Origin: Excoecaria cochinchinensis
Taxonomy: Eukaryota > Streptophyta > Magnoliopsida > Malpighiales > Euphorbiaceae
NCBI GenBank assembly: GCA_947683425.1
Contig: CANTUQ010000159.1
Location: 5,966,001 to 6,030,000 of the forward strand
Length of the DNA stretch: 64,000 nucleotides
Reading direction: 5' to 3'
Below the pieces are notes generated by a model. That model searched no databases, had not been told where the DNA came from, and saw only the letters and a list, made by a program, of their open reading frames with translations. This document shows positions 23,919-35,584 of the stretch, piece by piece (position 1 is the first letter of the stretch; each line of letters opens with the position of its first letter). The translations under genes and the position numbers were made by a program.

Positions 23919-26900
23919 ATGGCTAATCCATCAAATGAGTCTGATGCAACCCGGGCAATAATTGCTGAGGAGGTAGGAAAGAGGATGGAGGAATTTGAAG
24001 CCCCCATGATTGCAATGATGGGCAATCTTGCCACCACAATAGCTGGACAACAAGCTGCTGCTGCCCCTATCCGAGTATCAGCTGAACAAGAGTTTGTAAG
24101 AGAAGAGCGTCCTGCTACAGTTAACCAACCAGTGGTTGACCCACCTGTTGTTGAGCAAAGAGTGCCTGCACCTATTGAGCGCAGAGAGGGCCCCAGGTCT
24201 GAAGCTGAGTTTGGGGGAGATGAGCTAGAGGAGCATACAGTAGCTAAAGATAAGTCACCGAAACTGGATGAGGCAATGTGGAGGAAAATGGAAGAGAGAT
24301 TTGAGGCCATGGTAAGGATGATGACCATGGGAAAAGGAATGAACCCGGAAGACCGAGAGCTAGATGGGGATGACCTGATTCCCCAGAATTTTAAGATGCC
24401 GGATATTCCCAAATTTGATGGCACCTCTGATCCTGCCGCACACATCAAGCAATACTCGCTGGTCATGAAGGGAACATCCTTAACAAGAAAGCAAAAGATA
24501 GAGTATTTCTGCTTGAGTCTCACAGGAGCTGCTATTGATTGGTACCATGGGCTTGAGAGGAGGTCCAAGGAGGATTGGGACTTGCTAACCGAAGAGTTCC
24601 TTAAGTAGTACGATTGCAGTACCCGGATGGAGGTCACTTTGAAAGATCTCGAGTTGCTACAACAGAAGGCTGGGGAGTCCTTCCACGAGTACCTTACTCG
24701 GTGGAGAAACCGGGTTATGGAGATGAAACGCAAACCGGACACTTCTGATCAGATCCGGCTATTCATTCGAAATGCCAGCCCCTACTTAAGAGATGGATTG
24801 AAAATGAAGGGACTGAAAGACTGGGAATCCCTGAAGGATATTGCCATAGAAGCAGAGGGAGAATATTTAGCCAAGAGGGCAAACAGCGAGTCCTATGCCA
24901 GGAAGGGATACAGCAATCAAGGGACAGCCAAGCCAGCAAGTTCCAGCAGTGGTAACAGAGTTGGGAAGACTGCCGAGGTGTCTGCAACCGGGGTAAATCA
25001 GAGGTATTTCTCCAACTTGGGTAGGCCTTTATCATGGGTACTGAAGAGGCTAATAAAAGAAGGAAAACTGCAGCCCCTATCACCTAGGCCGGCCAAGACC
25101 CAAGGACAGCCAGAGCACAAAGAGAATGAATACTGCGCATTCCACCAACATACCGGGCATTTGACGGATGATTGTATAACACTAAGACATCGGGTCCAAG
25201 ATCTAATTGACAACAAGCAGATCACCGATCCTGAGCAGAGGGAAAGCAAGAAGAAGTCCGGTTATAATACAGTGCCACCTCCAGTCTTTATGATTGGATC
25301 GAGCCTATCAGAATGGTCTGTGATGCAAGACCTATATGGAAATGAGTATGTCGCTATTACTCGCCCTGCAGTGGATGGAGAAGGGGTTTCCGTGGCAGCA
25401 ATAGACTGTTGGTCCACTAGTGAGAGTGGAGATGATGAAGATGAGAAAAATGGAGAGTTTACGGATCCGTGGGATTCAGAGGAAGAAGAAAGAGTAGAAG
25501 CGGTAACAAGAAGTGGGAGGGTCATTCCAGAAGTCGAAAAGCAGCAGGACCCAGCACAAGCAATCGCAGAGAAGGAGCCGGAAGAAAATTCAATATTGAA
25601 GCAACTAAAAAAGACCACGGCTCAGATATCTATTTGGGACCTCTTGAGACAGTCCCCCTCTCACCGAAAGAAGTTAGTTGAAGCATTGAGTGTATCCACT
25701 GTAGCAACTACAATCTCTCCATCCGAGCTTTTAGACCTTGTAAAGGGGGGATCCGGGGAGAAGTTGGTTTTTTCTGATGCAGACCTACCAACAGAGGGTC
25801 GCAGCCATAACCGACCTTTGTACATCAAAGCACAGATCAATGGTAAACACACCGCTTGCGTCATGGTTGATGACGGGTCGTCAATAAATGTTTGCCCTTT
25901 GGTAGCGCTTCAGGCCTTCGGGATGGATGAGAGTATGTTAAGCAAATCTGACCTAACCATCACTGCCTACGACAATTCTAGGAGGCAAGCATTGGGAACT
26001 TTCAAAGCTTTGGTAAAGACGGGGCCTATTGAGACAGAAACGGATTTTGTGGTTCTACCGATCCCAGCAAACTTCTCAGCTCTGCTTGGAAGACCGTGGT
26101 TCCATAAGTTAGGAGGAGTGCCATCTACCTTACACCAGATAATTAAGATACCTCATGAAGGAGAGGTAGTGACCATTAAAGCAGCAAGAGAGAACCAAGT
26201 GTCTGCTTTGGAGATCTCTAATCAGCCATTCAGTGGCTTTCATGTATCAGTGATCGGAGAAGAGCAAAGCTTAGAAGGTAGCCCTCAAGTGGTGAATATG
26301 CTGAAAAAGATGCACTTCCTCCCAGGGGCTGGTTTGGGAAAAGAGTCACAAGGACTGCAGGATGCTATCGCTACACGTGGTCAGAAAGATCGAAAGGGGT
26401 TGGGCTACCAAGGAAAGTATGGTAAGAAGAAAGTGTCAGGGAAGATTCCCCATATTTCAGAGAGCTTTGTGCCATCATCATCGGTTTGTGCTTACACCGG
26501 AGAAGAAGAGCCGCAGTGGGTAGATGGGAAGATTACCCCGGGTTTTGAAATTTTCAATGATGTCTTTGATTGGGAGATCGGAGTTGTTAAAGCTGTAGAG
26601 AACTTTTGGGATGAGGAGATTATGACCCAATGCAGCATCTGGGATAGAGGTGAATCCGAAGAGATTGTAACTGATAAGCTGTTAGCCACCAGACTTAAGG
26701 GGAAGGAGAAGATAGTGGAACCAGAGCCGAAGAGTGAAGATCTCAAGATTTCACCAAGCCAGGAAGCCAAAGCACAGTCAGCTGCAGCATCGGCATCGAC
26801 TGAAGTTGATAGTCATTTAGATTCTCTTTTTATACCAGAACTCTTTGAGGACAATGTTAATGTTTCTGATTATGTTAATGAGATGAATAACTTTGCTTAC

Positions 26901-29900
26901 TTGTGTGATTTTTCTGATGATTTCATTTTGCATGATCATAAGCATGATGCATTCATTTTTGATATTAATTCAACTGGCACAACTGCATTTAATCTCGGAA
27001 CTTTGGAAAATCCAAAGGAAATTTTGCTAGCATCAGACATAACTCCTGAAGAGAGAATAAAATTTGAGAGAATATTAAAAAAATATGAAAAAGTCTTTGC
27101 CTGGACCTATGAGGATATGCCGGGAATAGATCGAGATGTTGCCGAACATGCCATCCCAACTTACCCAGAGTTTAAACCAGTCAAGCAAAAGCTTCGGAGG
27201 CTTAGGCCAGAGTGGGCACAGAAAGTGAAAGAGGAGATCCACAAGCAGATTGACGCTAAGTTCCTGATAGAGGTTCAATACCCAACATGGTTAGCTAATG
27301 TGGTTCCTGTAGCTAAGAAGGACGGTAAGGTTCGAGTATGCGTTGACTATCGAGACCTGAACAAGGCCTGTCCGAAAGATGATTTCCCTCTTCCTCATAT
27401 TGATGTGCTGGTAGATAGTGCTGCTGCTTGCATGATGTATAGCTTTGTGGATGGATACGCAGGGTACAATCAAATTCTTAACAAGATAGTGGACCGGATC
27501 AAGACAGCCTTTATCACCGAGTGGGGGACATATGCCTACCGAGTTATGCCTTTTGGGTTGAAAAATGCAGGAGCAACTTATCAGAGGATGGCGACCAAGG
27601 TTCTCAATGACTTAATCCACAAAGAAGTGGAGGTGTACGTTGATGACATGATGATTAAGTCGGCTACCAGGGAAGGTCACTTTGATGCTTTAGAAAAGTT
27701 CTTTCAAAGAATTAGCAAGTACGATTTGCGCCTCAATCCCAAGAAGTGCCTTTTTGGAGTTACATCAGGAAAGTTGTTAGGCCATGTAGTAAGCCAGAGG
27801 GGAATCGAGGTAGATCCCAATAAAGTCAAAGCCATAAGAGAGATGCCAGTGCCCAAGAAAGAGAAGGACGTCAGAAGTTTCTTAGGAAAGCTTCAGTACA
27901 TCAGCCGATTTATTGCCAAGCTAACTTCAGTATGTGAGCCTATTTTCAAGCTTCTTAGGAAGAATCAGCCGATGATATGGAACGATGACTGTCAACTGGC
28001 CTTTGACACCATTAAGGACTATCTGCTAAATCCTCCGGTACTAAGACCACCACGCCGTGCCAAACCACTAATCCTGTACCTGGCTGTGGAAGATAACTCA
28101 GTGGGTGCTATGATGTCTCAAGAGGACGATTTTGGTGTGGAGTTTGCAGTTTATTATCTTAGCAAGAAATTCCTGCCATGCGAAGCCAAATATGTAGAGG
28201 TAGAAAAGATTTGTTTAGCAGTTATCTGGGCTTCTAAGAAGTTGCGGCACTACTTTCATTCCTTCAAGGTACACACGATTGCCAAACATAATCCGCTCAG
28301 ATACCTCCAAGAAGCACCCTCTCTACTAGGGAAGATGGGAAGATGGTTACTGCTGTTGCAGGAATTTGATATTGAGTACATAACCAAGAAAACCATTAAG
28401 GGAAGAGCGGTAGCAGAATTCTTAGCCGAGCATCCTATTGAAGGAGATCAGTTTGAATACAACTTCCCAGATGAAGATGTCACGGCCATAGCAGTACAAG
28501 GGTGGCAATTATTCTTTGATGGAGCAGTCAATAATAAGGGAGCAGGCGTAGGAGTTATTCTTACGACCCAAGATGGTGAAAGACTACCATTGGCTAAGAA
28601 GCTGAGGTATAAGGCTACCAATAATGAAGCAGAATATGAGGCTTGCATCTTTGGATTGGAAGCATTACTCGCTCTGGGGGCAGAGACCGCAGAAGTATTT
28701 GGAGATTCTTCCTTGGTAATTCATCAGATCAGAAGGGAGTGGTCAGTCAAGGAAGAAAGGTTGTTGCCTTATGTAAAGCACTTGAGAACGTTGAGCATCC
28801 AGTTTGAGATTTGCACTTTCCACTTCATCCCCAGAGACGAAAATCAGTTAGCTGATGCTCTAGCAACATTAGTGTCTATGTGGGATAACCCAACAGGAGT
28901 TGCGATGAAACCCGTGCTGATTTATAGTTCGGAAAGACCTTGCTTTGAAACTGAACAGGTGATGGACATTGAGGCCATTGATGGAAATCCATGGTTTTAT
29001 GACATTCAGAATTATTTAGAGAGATCAGTCTTTCCAGAGGAAGCCACTGAGAAGGACCAAAGAATGATCAGGAAGTTATCCACTCAATTCGTCAGTGTTA
29101 ATGGCACTTTGTATAAAAGGCAAACTGATGGTATCCAGTTAAGATGTCTGGCAGAGAAAGAAGCTAAAAGACTTATGGAAGAGGTTCACGCCGGGGTTTG
29201 TGGAGCTCACATGAATGGCTTAGCCTTAGCAAAGAAGATCATGCGCCAAGGGTTTTATTGGCTCACAATGGATACAGATTGTTCAAAATTTGTGAAGCAA
29301 TGCCAGTTATGCCAACAGTACGCGAATTTGAGGCATGTGCCAGTTTCAGAGTTACATAACTTAACATCTCCATGGCCATTTGCAGCATGGGGAATAGACA
29401 TCATAGGCGAAATCCATCCTACGGCTTCTAATGGGCATAGATTCATCATAGTTGCCATTGACTACTTTACTAAATGGGTCGAGGCAGAATCCTTCAAGAA
29501 GGTTGATGCAAGGGACATGGCCAAGTTCATAGAGAGGAATTTGATTTGCAGGTATGGCCTCCCTCATCACATAGTGTCCGACAATGGGGTGCAGTTCATG
29601 GGAGAAACCAGAAAACTTCTCGAGAAATATGGTGTCAAGCATCATAAATCCTCTCCCTACCGACCGCAAGCGAATGGGGCAGTAGAGGCCGCGAATAAGA
29701 ATATAAAGAAGATCCTATCCAAGATAGTCCAAACTTACAAGGACTGGGCTGAAAAGTTACCCTTTGCCCTGTGGGGATACAGAACGACGGTGAGGACGTC
29801 TACAGGCACTACACCATTTTCCCTGGTATACGGAACAGAAGCAGTGTTGCCGGTAGAGATAGAGCTTAAATCGCTAAGGGTGGTCATGGAAGCCCAAATC

Positions 29901-30236
29901 CCGGAGGCCGAATGGGCGCAGCAGAGGCTACAGCACTTGAATTTACTGGATGAGAGTAGGCTGAAAGCTTATTATCATAATCAGATTTACCAGAAGAGAT
30001 TGGCAAGGACTTTCGGAAAGAAGGTGAGAAAGCATCCGTTGAAAGAAGGGGACTTGGTGTTCAAGCAGATGAGGCCAGGTATACCAGATATTAGAGGGAA
30101 ATTCAGACCTACCTGGGAAGGGCCGTATATCCTTAAGAAGCTGCTGTCCAAGGGAGCTGCAATCTTGTCGGATAGTGATGGGAACGAATTCAAAGAACCG
30201 ATTAATATCGACAGACTCAAAAGGTTCCACGGCTAA
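23919..30236 (+). CDS. gag-pol: gag-pro-pol polyprotein of element B (one in-frame TAG)
   Basis: One frame of 2,105 codons is interrupted only by TAG at codon 230. In order: the Gag core (DGTSDPAAHI, LSLTGAAIDWYHGLE); a knuckle-like CAFHQHTGH----C near codon 406; aspartic protease DDGSS at 651-655; a G-patch-like LPGAGLGKESQG near 801; reverse transcriptase (VCVDYRDLNKACPKDDFPLP; catalytic YVDD at 1240-1243); a degenerate Gypsy RNase H near 1390; an archaeal-type RNase H starting at FDGA (Asp 1534) with FGDSSLVI; integrase with an HHCC-like zinc finger and catalytic Asp 1827, Asp 1888, Glu 1923 (D-D-35-E). It makes particle, protease, cDNA synthesis and integration functions. The start M-A-N is shared with A. 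It stops with TAA at 30234. Confidence 0.93.
24606..24608 (+). other. In-frame amber codon in Gag of element B
   Basis: TAG between F-L-K and Y-D-C is the only stop in the polyprotein, and element A has TAG at the same place. It could be suppressed at low frequency, be a C-to-T hit at a CAG codon, or mark a copy moved in trans. Confidence 0.85.
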
Positions 30237-31830
30237 AGACCAAAATAAAAAGAAGAGAATAAAATGCCCTGCAAGTCGAAAACCGAAAAAAGGCGGCTGT
30301 GCTAAAATTGGGCGCCTCGACAGGGTGAAAACTGAAAAAAGGCATCTTGTGCAAAAATTAGAGGCATCAGAGAAAATATTTAATCGAGAAAACCCGAGAG
30401 GGCCGATTAATAACAGGAGTTCGATGCTGACAAAACCCACTCCGAGATTAGGTGTAGTCATATGCTTTTGAATTCTTGTCAAATGAAAATCATGTATGAT
30501 GAAATCATATAGAAATGTACACAATTTTGCAATGAATAAAAGAATACATTTTCATTGATCTTGCAGTTCTGTCTTAAAAAGAAATATACCAATTGTTCAT
30601 CTAATGATTATTGCTCAGTCATTTCATTGGATATGTGCTATTTGCTCTTAACAGAAGCTTTGGTGATAACATAAAAAAAAAAAAAGGCCGTTAGAGATGA
30701 AAACCGTAACTTGCTCTCTAAGCAAAAGTTAGGCCAAAGGGCAGGGTGAAAACCTGGAAATAGGCAGTCTGCTCTACAAAAAAAAAAAAACAAAACAAAA
30801 CAAAAAACAAAAAAAAAAATAAACAAAAGCCGCTGGATTGGGTTGGGTCCATTCCAGGCAAAAGTTAGGCAAAGGGTTGTGTGAAAATCCCATAAGGGAC
30901 GCATTTCCCGCAAAGAAAAGCTAGTGTGAAAATCCACAAGGGACGCACTACCTTTAAAACAATGACGTTCAATGCCTAGAGCGATAAGGCGGCGTTACTT
31001 CAGATGATCTTCTTTCAATCAGGTAACATACAATACAGAACATGAAACAGAATCCCGGGTAAATGATCATTGACCAGGGGGGCAAGGATATATACCGGAC
31101 GTCTCTTTCAGAAAACTTGTCGACGATCCTCAGGTTTCAGGGGGCATTGTAGAGCAGGAAGGCTACAACCTCAGCGAACCATGGACCCCCTAGGGCACAG
31201 TCTATACATTGTTGCAAGCATTTGCATTCCATATCATGCACACGTGATTTCTTGTATATTCCTATGCATATAATCTTGCAGGAGAAATCGGCGGGGAACA
31301 CCAACAAAAGCCGAGTGACGACACCAGTCCAAACATCTAAAGGAGCACAGTTCCAAAATTCACAGCGGTTAGCACGATGGCGGCACAACCCACAAGAGGT
31401 TGGCACGACCACGGCGCTACCAATTCACAGCGGTTAGCACGATGGCGGCACAACCCACAAGAGGTTGGCACGACCACGGCACTACAAATTCACAGCGGTT
31501 AGCACGATGGCGGCACAACCCACAAGAGGTTGGCACGACCACGGCACTACCAATTCACAGCGGTTAGCACGATGGCGGCACAACCCATAAGAGGTTGGCA
31601 CGACCACGGCACTACCAATTCACATAGGTTAGCACGATGGCGGCACTACCCACAAGAGGTTAGCACGACCACAGCATTACCAGCTACAACCAAAAGACAG
31701 CAACAGCTATCATTATAATTCCATCAAGCAGGAAGACGGCCGACTCAGGTACGTGTCTCTTTCCTTTTCTTCTTTGAGTTTAGGCTCACCTAGACACTAG
31801 TTTACTAGATTCCCCTAAACTGGGGGCAAC
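30237..31830 (+). other. 3' non-coding region of element B
   Basis: No gene is visible. 30250-30420 has repeated GTGAAAAC(C/T)GAAAAAAGGC phrases shared with A (55610-55740). 30670-30830 has poly-A runs. 30828-30965 is homologous to the intron of A's antisense ORF (about 56560-56700). The flanking antisense exons seen in A are absent here. CCTAAACTGGGGGCAAC before 31831 is the probable polypurine tract. Confidence 0.7.
31361..31685 (+). repeat. Five tandem 65-bp units in B 3' region
   Basis: Units starting CACAGCGGTTAGCACGATGG lie at 31361, 31426, 31491 and 31556; the fifth starts CACATAGG at 31621. The first four are nearly identical and the last is more diverged. Tandem repeats in this position are common in Tat/Ogre-type elements. 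Confidence 0.95.
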
Positions 31831-34504
31831 TGTAGACACCGGGTCCTGAGTCAGCCTAGATCGAAGTTACCCAATGATGATAATTGCCTTCACAGGCTTA
31901 AAAGGTTAAAAGTGATGATTTTCTCGTCAAATTTGCATTTTAGAGTGAAAAATTAAAAAATAATAAAAAAATATTTAAAAAATTAATTTTGAAAAATGGG
32001 GGCTTAAAATTATGATGTTTTTAGTCAATTTAAAATTTAAAAAAAATAGAAAAAAAATAAAAAAATAAAAAATTTTTCGGACCGCGAGTGTCGGGCGCGG
32101 CAGCGCGCAGGCGCCCATCGCGCAGCGAGCGCAAAGGCGACGCTCAGCGTCGCCGATGCTGCGCGTCGCTAAAGGCGCGCGCAGCATCGCGCACGCTGAG
32201 CGCCGCACGGAGCGCTCGTGCGCGAGCGCCAGCGCGCGAATGTCGCGCGGAAGCCCGCCTGCTCGCCGCGTGAGTCCCCGTCGCTCTATAGCGACGGGCG
32301 GCGTCCCTCTAGCGACGGCTCCCTGGCCGTCGGTATAGGGTCTGTTACCCTATTTTCCTATTTTTCAGCCCTTTTTCCGATTTTTTCACCCAAAAATCCG
32401 TTTTTATCCCAAAATTAAGGGTTTTTGACTTCAAATAAAATTCCAAAATATTTTTTATAGATTATTAATTAATAAAACTTGATTTTATCCCCAAAAATAA
32501 AGGAATTTGAGTAAAATTAGGTTTGTTTTCCTTAATTAAATTAGGGCAACATTTTCTATTCTTTAAATACTTTATGATGAATCAAAAAAAGGGGAGCCTC
32601 CACTACTATTTTTACATCAGAATTTCCAGATTTCTCTTCCTCTTTGATTTTTCTTCTAAAGATTTTGAGATTTCTTTTAATTAAAAAAGGTTTAATTGAA
32701 ATTGAAAGATCAATTTTCAATTCTTAATTATTCCAATTAATTTCTTGGTTTTTTCTTCATAAACACAAGAGGTTAATCATCACTTTGACATCAATTTCTT
32801 TTTTAATCTTAAGCATACAAATCAATTCCTTTGTTTTTCTCCATAAACAAAGAGAATTAATTTTATTGCTAAATTATTCTTTCAAGCAAATTCTCCGGAA
32901 AATCATCACTTTTCCTTCATCAAATCCAATATTCTGAGGGTAAATATTCTTGGCTCCATTTTTATTTTATTCTATTTTTATTTAATTTATTCATATATAT
33001 TTTATTGTTTTTATTGATTTATTTATTGTTTTCATCTATTCATTTATTGTATTGATCTTATATTTGTTCTATTTAATTGTTTATATGTGATTTGATTTTT
33101 ATTCATGTGAATATTGTTTTTTTAATTCCTAACATGTAAATAATTTATTTTGATTCCTCATTATTTTTAACATGCATATAATTAATTAATTTAAATTAAT
33201 CTTTTTTTTCATGTAAATAGTTTGTATTAATTATGAACACATCAATTAACCTTGTTATATATCATTATTATTTTCACCATTCCTTTGTTTACTAATTTTT
33301 ATCATTGTTACATGATTTTATTATCATTTGTTTATTTATTCATTCATTATTTTTCACTTATCATCATTATTTTCATCATATGTATATTTTCATGTACTAA
33401 TTAATTAACATGTTTTATTTTATTTTCATCACATCATTTAATCATTTATCACATATAATCCATGTTTCTCATTTTATTTTGGTTTGTTAATATTTTTGAT
33501 TCCATTATCATTCTTTTCATATCATCTTATTTTATTATAATTTGTTATTCATTATTTTGTATGTTTAATTGATTTAATTACTAACATTATTTTATTTGTA
33601 TTTGCTTTTATGTCTAAACTTATTTTTCGCTTGGACATTTTTGCGAGCACATCGGGAGGTCCAAAAAGGCTCATTTGGTTCATAGGTTTATTTTCCTCTT
33701 TTTGTAATATTTTATTTAATTTTTCCATATAATTTTCTTGTAAAATTATTTATTTAGGCACGCTAGAAAGAAAATCACAAAAACATTTTTATTAATTAAC
33801 TTGACATTTTTTTTTCTAAATAAAAGGGGACCAATGTCCTAGTTTTTCATACCCAAATAAATCATCACATCAAAACGGTTTCATAATAAATATGCATGCG
33901 AGGACCAATGTTCTCACTATTAATGAATAACCCGTTTTATGCATGTATTTCACTTTTACAAATGGGAGTTGTATTTCGCTCCTAGTGTTATTGTAATTTG
34001 TTTTTGAATGCTTTATTTTGGATTTTGCTTACATTTACCGCTTTTGATATGAATGATTGCGCCTTTAATCAATTGCATCGTGTGGAGAGAGAGTGAATCA
34101 ATGATATTTAAAATTTGATCATAAAACAATCGAGGTAGAAATAGATGAGAAATCCCGGACCCAGCTCTGGTCTTTGGGCTCAAAAAGGCTAGAGGTCTAC
34201 CCTCCAAGACACCTTTTTGTGCCACGAGACTTTAGCGCTAATCCTAGGCTCCTTAGGGCGAGAGGTTACCTTCCAAGACCCCTCTGGCTGGCCCAAAATG
34301 GATACCAAGCGCAGTCTTAGGCTCTCCGAGGCGAGAGTAACTTTCCCAATGTTTTATTGGGTGGTGACTCCATGATACCTCCTTGTTGCCCAACATAGAC
34401 GCACTTGCGATTTATCGCAAGCTTTCCACGGACCCACAAGTGCCCCGATCGCCCACGTGCGGGCGGTCCGAAAGGGCGGCGCTCGGGATCCGGCGCGCGT
34501 CACA
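31831..34504 (+). repeat. 3' LTR of element B
   Basis: It matches the 5' LTR almost base for base over 2,674 bp. The main difference is the lack of 38 bp present at 20542-20579 of the 5' LTR. It ends GCGCGTCACA, then the target duplicate ATGAG. Confidence 0.93.
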
Positions 34505-34509
34505 ATGAG

Positions 34510-34655
34510 TATGTCTTCTTTTACTCAAAGGTACCCCACACTTGAATTTTTCTATATTCAATACATCAAAATTAACTAAAAACAACAAAACCCATTAAAC
34601 TTTCATTTTTCATTTTTTTTCTTTTTTTTTCTTTTATATATATATATATTTTTTT

Positions 34656-34694
<39 letters not shown>

Positions 34695-35584
34695 TCAACT
34701 GGGGTAACCAAAGTCTAGATTTTCTTATACCCATTTTTTTTCTCTAATAAGGGAAAGTTTAACACCATACTAAATAACACCCACAAAATTCAACAATTCT
34801 TCTCACACTTCCACTATTTCAACAATAGATACCCTCATTCAACTTTCAATGATATTCCAACCCAATCCTAGAGTGGCCAATTCTTAGAAAAGTGTAGGCA
34901 AAGGCATTTAGGCTAAATGGTAAAATAATAGTGTAACAAAGAAAAATGCATAGTACGCTTTTAGCATACTAAATCAGCTCAACGGGGCTAGCAATGGAAA
35001 TGAAGTAAACAGGTAGGTCAAAAGCTGTTTAAAATAGTTACCAAAGAAAGAAATTGCCTAAATCATGTCCTAAACTTGCTTGAGTTGTTATGATGTTTCG
35101 AAGGGTGATGAGGAAGGTTCTAACCATCCTAAAATTCCTTCACTCAAAAGCTTTTATGCATTGGAGTTTTCAAATTTTTCCAAACAAGCCTCTAGTGCAT
35201 AAAAGATTGGAAATCACAAGATATATGACTGATTGAGATTTAATTTGCTTCTAAAACTTCCAACTACTCATTTGCCAAGATCAGTTTTTAAGATAGACCA
35301 TTCTCCAATTAAAGTTCAAAACATTCACAACAGGAATAACTGAGGTTAAGCAAAGCTGAGATAAAGATATTCAGGCAACGACAATAAAGTACAAAGAAAC
35401 TAAAATAGAAATAAACATGCATCATACATTAACTGCTGTTAATTACATATATATATGAAGTTAATTTCTCCTACCCCCCACACAAAAACTTGCTGTCCCC
35501 AGCAAGTAATAATATTACATATCAAGAAGAAAAATAAAAATAAAATAAACAAAAATCAAAACAAAAGATAAGAAGTCTCCCTGA
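34510..35584 (-). other. Non-coding part of element C between ORF and 3' LTR
   Basis: No gene is visible. An (AT)n microsatellite lies at 34636-34685 beside poly-T runs. The rest has short random frames. Confidence 0.7.

Larger units (their letters stand above)
20263..34504 (+). mobile_element. Element B: young Tat-lineage Gypsy retrotransposon, near intact
   Basis: Both LTRs, PBS, leader, full gag-pro-pol, a 3' non-coding region with a tandem repeat and a PPT are present in 14,242 bp. ATGAG at 20258-20262 and 34505-34509 is an exact target duplication. By eye the LTRs differ by roughly a dozen substitutions, one 38-bp indel and homopolymer changes, so insertion is recent. Two RNase H-like domains, one of the archaeal type with DGA and FGDSSLVI motifs, mark the Tat lineage. 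There is no intron between protease and RT and no ORF1, unlike classical Ogre. The coding frame has one in-frame TAG. Confidence 0.93.

Noticed and set aside
24763..25618. Long minus-strand frames opposite gag-pol of element B (also 23852-24742)
   Set aside because: They are shadows of the conserved plus-strand polyprotein frame; the antisense ORF of this lineage lies after pol, not opposite gag.
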